From Bacillus sp. es.034 (GTDB taxonomy: Bacteria; Bacillota; Bacilli; Bacillales; Bacillaceae_B): DNA of 64,000 bases. Below the pieces are notes generated by a model. It was given only the letters and a program-made list of their open reading frames with translations, searched no databases and was not told the origin of the DNA. The position numbers and the translations under genes are program-made. Positions 9,771 to 17,116 of the stretch are shown here, one piece after another; the stretch's first letter is position 1; the number at the start of each line of letters is the position of its first letter. The DNA lies in the NCBI RefSeq assembly GCF_002563655.1, contig NZ_PDIY01000001.1, forward strand, positions 1,834,001 through 1,898,000. The letters are read 5' to 3'.

Positions 9771-10778
9771 ATGGAACATATCATAGACAAGAGAACCCGA
9801 ACCCTTCGTGATTTGAGGATTTCTGTAACGGATCGATGTAATTTCCGGTGCAGGTACTGCATGCCGAAAGAAATTTTCGGAGCAGATTATCCCTTTTTAG
9901 AAAAAGAAGAGATTCTTTCATTTGAGGAGATCACCCGTTTAGCCGGTATTTTTTCTGAGTTCGGTGTGGAAAAAATCAGGCTCACGGGAGGAGAACCCCT
10001 GCTTAGAAAAAATCTGCCAGTCCTGATTGAAAGCTTATATAAGGTGTCAGGGATAAAGGATATCGCCTTGACGACAAATGGAGTATTCCTGACGAAGCAT
10101 GCAAAGGCATTGAAACAAGCCGGCCTTACAAGGGTAAACGTAAGTCTCGATTCCCTGAATGATGAGATATTTATGAAGATCAATGATATGGGCAGGGGAG
10201 TGAAGCCTGTATTGGATGGAATACGTGCTGCACAAGAGGAAGGCCTTGAAGTGAAAGTGAATATGGTCGTGAAAAAAGGTCTTAGCGACAATGAGATCAT
10301 GCCAATGGTCCACTATTTCAAACAAGAAGGGATCACTCTCAGGTTCATCGAGTTTATGGATGTCGGAACCACAAACGGCTGGAATTATAAAGATGTCATC
10401 AGCAAGAAGGAAATCCATGATCTCATAAACAGTCATTATCCATTGGAACCCGTCGAGCCCGGTTATGTCGGAGAAGTGGCCAAAAGGTATCGGTACAGCG
10501 GGACCAATACGGAGGTAGGATTCATATCCTCCGTAACGGAGAGTTTTTGTACCAGCTGCAATCGGGCACGGGTATCCACAGATGGGAAGCTGTTCACGTG
10601 TTTATTTGCCCAAAGCGGATTCGACTTGAAAAGCATGATAAGGGGCAATGCTTCTGATGATGAATTGAAGGAAGCGATCAGAAGCGTATGGGAAAAACGG
10701 GATGATCGTTATTCTGAAATAAGAACCGAAGAAAGCCAGGCATCCCGGAAAATAGAGATGTCCTATATTGGAGGATAA
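9771..10778 (+). CDS. moaA: GTP 3',8-cyclase MoaA (radical SAM)
   Basis: Catalyses the first step of molybdopterin synthesis. 335 aa. The N-terminal radical-SAM cluster is CNFRCRYC, with [10 protein letters not shown] following. The C-terminal second cluster uses [18 protein letters not shown], and the protein ends in SYIGG, the Gly-Gly tail needed for activity in the family. ATG 9771 follows TTGGAGTG. A strong terminator follows directly. Confidence 0.96.
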   Translation: MEHIIDKRTRTLRDLRISVTDRCNFRCRYCMPKEIFGADYPFLEKEEILSFEEITRLAGIFSEFGVEKIRLTGGEPLLRKNLPVLIESLYKVSGIKDIALTTNGVFLTKHAKALKQAGLTRVNVSLDSLNDEIFMKINDMGRGVKPVLDGIRAAQEEGLEVKVNMVVKKGLSDNEIMPMVHYFKQEGITLRFIEFMDVGTTNGWNYKDVISKKEIHDLINSHYPLEPVEPGYVGEVAKRYRYSGTNTEVGFISSVTESFCTSCNRARVSTDGKLFTCLFAQSGFDLKSMIRGNASDDELKEAIRSVWEKRDDRYSEIRTEESQASRKIEMSYIGG

Positions 10779-10781
10779 ATG

Positions 10782-10824
10782 AAAAAGCAAGGATTTCTCG
10801 TCATGGAGAAATCCTTGCTTTTTT
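10782..10824. terminator. Bidirectional intrinsic terminator, moaA / lipoprotein
   Basis: AAAAAGCAAGGATTTCTC pairs with GAGAAATCCTTGCTTTTT over about 17 bp around a short loop, with T-runs in both directions. It lies between the convergent moaA and lipoprotein genes. Confidence 0.93.
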
Positions 10825-10840
10825 GAAGGGGTAGACAGGG

Positions 10841-11950
10841 TCACTGATAGTTGACGACTGCCGGACTCGGGTCCATCTTAAGCACCTCTTCGGGTGTCAG
10901 GACAGGGAAATCCTTCTCATAGAAGACTTTGAAGGCGCCGTACTGAGTCGGTTCATCCCGGACGTATCGTCCATACAATGCCTGCTTGTCCGCCGCTGCT
11001 CCCCAGCCGTCAAAGTTGATGGCGACTTCGACGTTTTCTGTCGGTTTGATCGCATCTTTGTTCGTCAGCACGGGACCGGTGAATTGGTGAACGAGAACCA
11101 GTTTATCAGGCAGGTTATTTTTTTCTGCCATAGCTGATATATACTCGATGGCTTCCTGGATGTCGCGGCCATCCACTTCACCGAGATCCTCTCCGGGCTT
11201 TTCCCCTTCGGCTACGTGGAATTCCGTATCGATGGCGAGGTGCACATTCGGGCGTTTAAGCCACTTTTCAACCATCTTCACCTGATTCATCACCGTATCC
11301 GTTCCGAGTTGGATATCGAGCAGTACGAGAGCATCATGCTTCTCGGCAAGCTTCACATACGTTTCAATATTTTCCTCAGACGTCATCTGCACATAATCAC
11401 CGTCTGGACCGGGTGCATTTTGGGCCATGGTGCTAATCAATTCAATCGTCGGGACCGCTGGACGATCCGGGTCGAGATCGGAATAAACCTGGGTTTGTTC
11501 TTTCAGTTTCTTTATGTATTCTTCTGGTTCGTATTTTCCGAGGATCCCCATATGTTTCGATGCAGGCGTTCCGTAGTAGGTTACGAGACGATGGTTCTTC
11601 AATGGTCCGTCCGATGGGTCTTCCACACCGTTTGCAAGGGTCTCACCGAAAGGCACCGTCCGCTGAGGTTTCTCCTTCTGACCTTCCCCATCGGTCTGGG
11701 TTTCTTCGGTCTCTGTTTCTTCAGCGAGACTTTCCTTCAGGGATACGGCATCCTCAGCAGGTTCCAGCGGTTTGAAAGGTGGCTGACTCTCTTCCTTCTT
11801 TTCTGCCACCTTTTCTTCTTTCGGTTTCTTATCAGTCTTGTCTTGTTCCGAAGTGGCTTCTTTCTTTTCCTGTTCTTTTGTTGCAGTGGGAGAGGAACAG
11901 GCTCCCACTGCAAGTGTTACGGTTAACATTAGCGGCAAATATTTATTCAT
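10841..11950 (-). CDS. Putative lipoprotein of unknown function
   Basis: 369 aa. The leader MNKYLPLMLTVTLAVGAC ends in a lipobox, so the protein is probably lipid-anchored outside the cell. A low-complexity Lys/Glu/Thr-rich linker follows to about residue 95. The rest is a globular domain with HRLVTYYGTPASKHMGILG, ALVLLDIQLGTD and HLAIDTEFHV, alternating beta-strand and helix segments that suggest a TIM-barrel-like fold (inference). An in-frame ATG at 11962 is possible but AAAAAGG abuts it. I do not recognise a named family. It is a single-gene unit between terminators. Confidence 0.8.
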   Translation of the reverse strand: MNKYLPLMLTVTLAVGACSSPTATKEQEKKEATSEQDKTDKKPKEEKVAEKKEESQPPFKPLEPAEDAVSLKESLAEETETEETQTDGEGQKEKPQRTVPFGETLANGVEDPSDGPLKNHRLVTYYGTPASKHMGILGKYEPEEYIKKLKEQTQVYSDLDPDRPAVPTIELISTMAQNAPGPDGDYVQMTSEENIETYVKLAEKHDALVLLDIQLGTDTVMNQVKMVEKWLKRPNVHLAIDTEFHVAEGEKPGEDLGEVDGRDIQEAIEYISAMAEKNNLPDKLVLVHQFTGPVLTNKDAIKPTENVEVAINFDGWGAAADKQALYGRYVRDEPTQYGAFKVFYEKDFPVLTPEEVLKMDPSPAVVNYQ

Positions 11951-12050
11951 TGCCTCACACATCCTTTTTCTTAGAAGATTATGGAGGAGTTTAACACATT
12001 TTCCTTTACAAGAAAGCTATGTAAACAAATTGATAGAAAGATTTAATCAG

Positions 12051-12092
12051 AAAAGCGCCAAACCCTGGCATATGCTTTGGGGCTTGGCACTT
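12051..12092 (-). terminator. Terminator of acuABC
   Basis: Read on the minus strand, AAGTGCCAAGCCC pairs with GGGTTTGGCGCTT (two G-T pairs) and is followed by TTTT. It sits 46 nt after the acuC stop. Confidence 0.8.
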
Positions 12093-12137
12093 ATTCTATC
12101 ATTCTATCATCTCTACTGTACAATTGTCAGTCTTAGA

Positions 12138-13313
12138 TTAAATCGATGGCTTGTGTTTCAGCTGCTGCCGGATGGAATACAGGGCTTTTTCAACGGTCTG
12201 TTTGTTCTTTTCCGTGATTTCCCCTTTTCTCGGTATCGGCTTATAGATATCAGGTGCATCTGTCCATTCTACCGGTAACGTGACGCCTGCTTTTCCTTTC
12301 CAGCGTTCGGCCCATTTGGATGGAAAAGAGGAGGTAAGATCCATCTGTCCGGTCATCTCCATCCAGATCATGCTCCACGCACGAGGGACAACCCTCCAAA
12401 TGTCATAGCCACCGCCGCCGACGGCAATCCATTTCCCATCGCAATACTCGTGGGCAAGCTCATGGGCGATGCGGGGGATTTCCCGGTAGATGTTCATGGT
12501 TGCCGAAAGATGGGTGAGGGGATCATAGTAATGGGCATCCGCACCGTTTTGGGTGAGGATCACGTCCGGTTTGAAGAATTCAATGACTTCCCGGAAGGAC
12601 ATCTCATAGGCCTCGAGCCACGATTCATCTTCCGTGAAGGCATCGAGGGGGATATTGAATGAATATCCATATCCTTTTCCGTGACCGCGCTCATTGATAT
12701 TGCCCGTTCCCGGGAAGAGATACCGGCCTGTTTCGTGAATCGACAGGGTACAAACATCGGGATCATCGTAGAATGACCACTGTACCCCGTCCCCATGATG
12801 GGCATCGGTATCGACGTACAAAACCCTTGCCCCGTATTTTTCCTGTAAATACCGGATTGCAACCGAACTGTCATTATAAATGCAGAACCCGGAAGCCTTA
12901 CCCTTGAACCCGTGATGCAATCCTCCCCCCAAGTGAAGGGCATGCTTCGCCTTACCGGTCATGACGCAGTCAACGGCCGTCAGCGTGCCGCCCACTAAAT
13001 ACGCACTTGCTTCATGCATCCCTTGAAACATGGGGGTATCCTCTGTACCGATCCCGAACCCTTCTGCCTGATCTTGAGAAAGCTGGCCATTACTCGCTTG
13101 TCTGACAGCGTTTACATAGTTGGGATCATGATTAAGAAATAACTCTTCGTCTGTAGCCATCCGCGGAGGGACGATGTCATCCGGTTGAAGAGCGTTCACT
13201 TCCTTTAAAAGGTCCATCGTCAGGGTGATCCGGGTTTGATTGAAGGGATGCTCATCAGAGAACCGGTACCCCAGCAGTTCATCTGAATAAATGAAGACAG
13301 CATCCTTTGTCAT
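12138..13313 (-). CDS. acuC: Acetoin utilization protein AcuC, class I histone-deacetylase-like
   Basis: 391 aa metal-dependent deacetylase. In B. subtilis AcuC removes the acetyl group that AcuA puts on AcsA. Zinc-site motifs are visible: GGGLHHGFKGKASGFC, YVDTDAHHGDGVQ, and NGADAHYYDPL followed by GGGGYD. ATG 13313 overlaps the acuB stop as ATGA. An in-frame ATG at 13340 is also possible, with a weak GAAGGA upstream. Last gene of acuABC, divergent from acsA. Confidence 0.95.
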   Translation of the reverse strand: MTKDAVFIYSDELLGYRFSDEHPFNQTRITLTMDLLKEVNALQPDDIVPPRMATDEELFLNHDPNYVNAVRQASNGQLSQDQAEGFGIGTEDTPMFQGMHEASAYLVGGTLTAVDCVMTGKAKHALHLGGGLHHGFKGKASGFCIYNDSSVAIRYLQEKYGARVLYVDTDAHHGDGVQWSFYDDPDVCTLSIHETGRYLFPGTGNINERGHGKGYGYSFNIPLDAFTEDESWLEAYEMSFREVIEFFKPDVILTQNGADAHYYDPLTHLSATMNIYREIPRIAHELAHEYCDGKWIAVGGGGYDIWRVVPRAWSMIWMEMTGQMDLTSSFPSKWAERWKGKAGVTLPVEWTDAPDIYKPIPRKGEITEKNKQTVEKALYSIRQQLKHKPSI

Positions 13314-13957
13314 GATGAGATTCCCGGCATGTTTGGCCATAACACGTCATATCCTTCTTTCTTAAGATCACTGATCACGTTCATCGGGTTCATCGTCCGT
13401 ACCCGGAATACAAGGATTTTAAAGGCTTCGTCTTTTTTATCGGGATAGACAAGGACACTTTGGATATTGGAATTATGCCGTCTGATGATGCCGGCCACTT
13501 CATAGAGGATGCCTGCTTTATGAGGGACCTTCACTTCGATCTGAGATCCGGGCTGATGGGCACCGGTCAATTGAATGAGGGTATACAGCAGATCGGTTTC
13601 TGTAATGATCCCGACGAGCTTCTTTTCCTTCAAGATCGGAAGGCAGCTGATGTGATGCTCATAAAAGAGGGCAGCGACTTCCTCCACGAAATCCAGTGGA
13701 TGCCCCGTGATCACTTCGGTTTTCATGATGTATTTAAGTGGCTTCTGCAGCTCGGAAGTAACGGATCCATCATGGAAAATGGAAGGTGTACCATCCTTCA
13801 CGTCCCGGTCACTTACGATGCCGACGACTTCCATCTCATCATTCGTGATCGGGATATGCTTGATTTTCTTTTCCCTCATTAAGTTTATGGCCGATTCAAT
13901 CGTATCGTCGGCTTTCAATGTTTCGATTTTCGTTTTCATTATCTCTTCTACAATCAC
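13310..13957 (-). CDS. acuB: CBS-ACT domain protein AcuB
   Basis: 215 aa: two CBS domains (residues about 1-55 and 75-130, with IPITNDEMEVVGIVSDRDVK and LPILKEKKLVGIITETDL) followed by an ACT-like domain with VPHKAGILYEVAGIIR. Probably senses a nucleotide or small ligand. Its role beside AcuA and AcuC is not established. The GTG at 13957 (VIVEEIMK) was chosen because GGGGTGG is 5 nt upstream and the family begins there. Upstream codons to 13981 are possible but lack a signal. Confidence 0.92.
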   Translation of the reverse strand: MIVEEIMKTKIETLKADDTIESAINLMREKKIKHIPITNDEMEVVGIVSDRDVKDGTPSIFHDGSVTSELQKPLKYIMKTEVITGHPLDFVEEVAALFYEHHISCLPILKEKKLVGIITETDLLYTLIQLTGAHQPGSQIEVKVPHKAGILYEVAGIIRRHNSNIQSVLVYPDKKDEAFKILVFRVRTMNPMNVISDLKKEGYDVLWPNMPGISS

Positions 13958-13983
13958 GCTCTCCACCCCTTTTAGAAACAACG

Positions 13984-14616
13984 CTAATACATAAAACGAT
14001 TCATGAATCGAAGCTGATCAAATTGCTGAATGGAATCTGAATCCACCCTTTTTCCGATTCTCGCCATTAAGCAGTTGGCCGGATGGGAACTGATTTCAGG
14101 GTCATCCGTTGCGTAATATTCCAATCCGCCGGCGTTCATCATCTTCTCCATCACTTTCCGGTATTCCCATACATTAAGGCCCGTCCCTTTAAGGTCCCAG
14201 TGCCAATAGTATTCTGTCGTAATGACGATGTAATCTTCCATATGATCATCCATCATGGATACTTTCAATAGATTCTTCCCGACGGCCGCCCCGCGGAATT
14301 TCGGGATGACCTCGATGGCTCCGAGCTCGATCAGGTTCTTCATCTTCCCCTGTGACCACCGTTCGAGGGGATCAGGATATAAATATGTAACGTACCCGAC
14401 AATGGTATGATTGTCCCTTGCAATCAAGATGCGCCCTTCCGGTAAACCGGCGATCTCGATCAGGGCTTTATGCTGCTGGGCCGGGGGTCTGAAAGCGACC
14501 AGGTCCTCATGGAAATCAAGGCGCGATAACTCCTCTGCCGAAATCGGACCTTCAATAATGATATTTCCTTTGGTTGTCTTTAACTCTGTTGCATTATAGG
14601 TTTTTTTCAATTTCAT
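13984..14616 (-). CDS. acuA: Protein acetyltransferase AcuA (GNAT)
   Basis: 210 aa GNAT-family enzyme. In B. subtilis AcuA acetylates and inactivates the acetyl-CoA synthetase AcsA, whose gene is divergent here. The acetyl-CoA-binding loop is IPKFRGAAVGKNLL, preceded by NLIELGAIEV. The start at 14616 is preceded by TTTAGGTGGTG. First gene of acuABC, 26 nt before acuB. Confidence 0.94.
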   Translation of the reverse strand: MKLKKTYNATELKTTKGNIIIEGPISAEELSRLDFHEDLVAFRPPAQQHKALIEIAGLPEGRILIARDNHTIVGYVTYLYPDPLERWSQGKMKNLIELGAIEVIPKFRGAAVGKNLLKVSMMDDHMEDYIVITTEYYWHWDLKGTGLNVWEYRKVMEKMMNAGGLEYYATDDPEISSHPANCLMARIGKRVDSDSIQQFDQLRFMNRFMY

Positions 14617-14648
14617 CTGGACACCACCTAAAGATATTCCTCCCCTCC

Positions 14649-14684
14649 ATTATACATGAAATTAAAAAAGAGAGAGCGCTTTCA
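14649..14684 (-). promoter_or_regulatory. acuA promoter -10 with cre-like box
   Basis: On the minus strand TATAAT (14654-14649) lies 33 nt before the acuA start. TGAAAGCGCTCTCT (14684-14671) matches the CcpA cre consensus TGWAANCGNTNWCA at all but the last base and covers the -35 region. Carbon catabolite repression of acuABC is therefore likely. Confidence 0.7.
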
Positions 14685-14804
14685 CAAAAAATTCAGACGT
14701 TTAGATTCGGATTGTTATTCTGAAATACCTATTAGTGACGGGGTTTTGAGGAGTTAGTGGATCAAAATCCAGTGGAAATACTCCATGGCAGATTTTTTAA
14801 AAAA

Positions 14805-14833
14805 TTGAGAAAATATTCGTTTTATACTATAAT
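14805..14833 (+). promoter_or_regulatory. acsA sigma-A promoter
   Basis: TTGAGA (14805-14810), a 17-nt spacer and TATAAT (14828-14833), 37 nt before the acsA start. Confidence 0.85.
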
Positions 14834-14869
14834 AAGATTGTAATTTCTTACATAAGGGGGATACGGTAT

Positions 14870-16588
14870 ATGAAAGTGGAAGCGCTACCAGTGACAAAGG
14901 GAAACTATAATCTTGAAAACTATGAAAATACGTATGATTCATTCGATTGGAAAGACGTCGAGAAGGAATTTTCATGGGCGGAAACAGGTCGCGTCAATCT
15001 TGCCCACGAAGCGATTGACCGGCATGCAGTATCTTTCAGGAAGAATAAAGTCGCTCTTTATTACCGAGATGCAGAACGTGATGAAAAATATACGTACTCT
15101 GATATGAAGAAGATGTCGAACAAAGCAGGAAATGTATTGAAGAGATTCGGGGATGTTGAGAAAGGTGACCGTGTCTTCATCTTTATGCCAAGATCACCAG
15201 AATTGTATTTCTCCGTCCTTGGTGCAATCAAACTCGGAGCCATCGTGGGACCCCTGTTTGAAGCATTTATGGAAGGAGCTGTCCGGGATCGCCTGGAGGA
15301 TAGCGAAGCAAAGGTTCTCATCACCACTCCCGAACTATTGAAAAGGGTACCTGTAAGTGAACTGCCGAATCTGAAGCATGTCTTCCTTGTTGGGGAAGAT
15401 GTGGAGGAAGATGATGTCAATGTAGACTTTATGGCTAAATTTGCTGAAGCGAGCGATAAGCTCCAAGTAGAATGGGTGGACCGGAACGATGGTCTGATCC
15501 TTCACTACACGTCCGGTTCCACTGGAAAGCCCAAAGGGGTCCTTCACGTCCATAACGCCATGATCCAGCACTATCAAACGTCTAAATGGGTACTGGACCT
15601 CCAAGAGGAAGATGTGTACTGGTGCACAGCGGATCCAGGCTGGGTCACAGGTACTTCTTATGGAATCTTCGGTCCGTGGCTGACGGGGGCCTCCAATGTC
15701 ATAGTCGGGGGACGATTCAAGCCGGAGAACTGGTATAAAACGATTGAAGACTACGGTGTGACGGTCTGGTACAGCGCACCGACTGCCTTCCGGATGCTGA
15801 TGGGTGCAGGGGATGAAGTCGTGAAGCAATTCGACCTGAGCTCCCTTCGTCATATCCTGAGCGTTGGGGAGCCGTTGAATCCTGAGGTTGTCCGTTGGGG
15901 TATGAAAGTATTCAACCTGCGCATCCATGATACGTGGTGGATGACGGAAACGGGTGGTCAGCTGATCTGTAACTATCCAAGCCTTGAGATCAAACCGGGC
16001 TCCATGGGGAAACCATTCCCTGGTATCCAAGCCGCGATCGTCGATGATCAAGGAAATGAAGTACCACCTTACCGGATGGGGAACCTGGTCATCAAAAAAG
16101 GCTGGCCATCGATGATGAATCAAATCTGGAACAACCCACAGAAGTATGAATCCTACTTCATGCCTGGCGATTTGTATGTATCAGGGGATTCCGCTTATAT
16201 GGACGAAGACGGATACTTCTGGTTCCAGGGACGGATCGATGATGTCATCATGACGTCAGGAGAAAGGGTAGGTCCTTTCGAGGTGGAAAGCAAGCTCGTT
16301 GAACATCCGGCTGTTGCAGAAGCTGGGGTCATCGGGAAGCCCGATCCGGTCCGCGGTGAAGTCATCAAAGCATTCATCGCCCTTCGTGACGGATACGAAG
16401 TGACAGACGAGTTGAAGGAAGAAATTCGCCAGTTCGTGAAAAAAGGACTCGCAGCCCACGCTGCACCGAGGGAAATCGAATTCCGCGACAAACTTCCGAA
16501 GACGCGCAGCGGAAAAATCATGCGCCGCGTATTGAAGGCATGGGAATTGGATTTGCCGACAGGTGATTTGAGTACGATGGAAGACTGA
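14870..16588 (+). CDS. acsA: Acetyl-CoA synthetase AcsA
   Basis: 572 aa AMP-forming enzyme making acetyl-CoA from acetate, ATP and CoA. The ATP-binding P-loop is HYTSGSTGKPKGVLH, with WWMTETGGQ, and DDVIMTSGERVGPFEVE in the C-terminal domain. The catalytic and acetylatable lysine lies in PKTRSGKIMRRVL, the target of AcuA in B. subtilis. The start has AAGGGGG upstream. It is divergent from acuABC, which encodes its modifying enzymes. Confidence 0.96.
   Translation: MKVEALPVTKGNYNLENYENTYDSFDWKDVEKEFSWAETGRVNLAHEAIDRHAVSFRKNKVALYYRDAERDEKYTYSDMKKMSNKAGNVLKRFGDVEKGDRVFIFMPRSPELYFSVLGAIKLGAIVGPLFEAFMEGAVRDRLEDSEAKVLITTPELLKRVPVSELPNLKHVFLVGEDVEEDDVNVDFMAKFAEASDKLQVEWVDRNDGLILHYTSGSTGKPKGVLHVHNAMIQHYQTSKWVLDLQEEDVYWCTADPGWVTGTSYGIFGPWLTGASNVIVGGRFKPENWYKTIEDYGVTVWYSAPTAFRMLMGAGDEVVKQFDLSSLRHILSVGEPLNPEVVRWGMKVFNLRIHDTWWMTETGGQLICNYPSLEIKPGSMGKPFPGIQAAIVDDQGNEVPPYRMGNLVIKKGWPSMMNQIWNNPQKYESYFMPGDLYVSGDSAYMDEDGYFWFQGRIDDVIMTSGERVGPFEVESKLVEHPAVAEAGVIGKPDPVRGEVIKAFIALRDGYEVTDELKEEIRQFVKKGLAAHAAPREIEFRDKLPKTRSGKIMRRVLKAWELDLPTGDLSTMED
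14877..14890 (+). promoter_or_regulatory. Possible second cre box inside the acsA 5' end
   Basis: TGGAAGCGCTACCA is a near-palindrome matching the cre consensus with two deviations. It lies about 45 nt downstream of the predicted transcription start, where a bound repressor could block elongation. Confidence 0.45.
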
Positions 16589-16604
16589 TAGATGTGTTGG
16601 AAGG

Positions 16605-16634
16605 ACCCCCGCTCTTTGTGAGTGGGGGTTTTTT
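16605..16634 (+). terminator. acsA terminator
   Basis: ACCCCCGCTC pairs with GAGTGGGGGT, followed by TTTTT. Confidence 0.9.
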
Positions 16635-16670
16635 GGGTGTGGTAATTGCAGCCCAGTTTAAAATACAGGC

Positions 16671-16708
16671 AAAAAGCCTTAGAGATGCAAATATCTCTAA
16701 GGCTTTTT
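16671..16708. terminator. Orphan 16-bp hairpin with A/T runs on both sides
   Basis: AAAAAGCCTTAGAGAT and ATCTCTAAGGCTTTTT are perfectly complementary around a 6-nt loop. It reads as a strong bidirectional terminator, but acsA already has its own and no minus-strand gene reaches it. Possibly a relic or the end of an unrecognised transcript. Confidence 0.6.
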
Positions 16709-16749
16709 GGGATTTCCTTTTGTCCATGTTCAATAAAGGAGGCAAATGC

Positions 16750-16950
16750 CGGTTTGGTCAATAAGCGGAGAAATTCCTCTTATTTATCAATTAGAGCGGA
16801 AAATACCTTAAATAGCCGGAAAGATTCCGACTATTCACTCGAAAAATCGTAAAAATGATTACTTTTCCTTTGCTTAACCGGAATATCTCCGCTTATATCC
16901 CGAACAAAAGCTCTATTCTGCAATCTTAACCGGAAAATTTCCGCTTATTT
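16750..16950. repeat. Degenerate CGGAA/TTCCG palindrome array, cluster 1
   Basis: At least five imperfect palindromic units (for example near 16762, 16793, 16813, 16875 and 16927) have the form TTAAGCGGAA-TTTCCGCTTAT. Half-sites CGG and CCG alternate about every 10 nt (16766/776, 16797/806, 16817/827, 16879/889, 16931/941). The same family recurs at 53233-53420. No gene was found between 16589 and 17116. Confidence 0.75.
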
Positions 16951-17070
16951 TAACTATCACTGGTTCATCAATTAAGGGTAAGACTTCTTACAAAAATGCA
17001 CATCCCTACTATGTGAATGAAGACAAAATATGCCATGTAAGCACAGCTAATACGTGACTACAATATAAAA

Positions 17071-17106
17071 AAAGAGGGAGACGTCACAACGACGTTTCCC
17101 TCTTTT
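17071..17106 (-). terminator. Terminator of the PBP gene
   Basis: On the minus strand GAGGGAAACGTC pairs with GACGTCTCCCTC and is followed by a run of seven T. Confidence 0.9.
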
Positions 17107-17116
17107 CAATTAATCA

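Noticed and set aside
12560..12943. Minus-strand open frame inside acuC
   Set aside because: Out-of-frame shadow of a clearly coding gene.
16646..16852. 68-aa open frame after acsA
   Set aside because: Crosses the orphan hairpin and the palindrome array with no ribosome-binding site.
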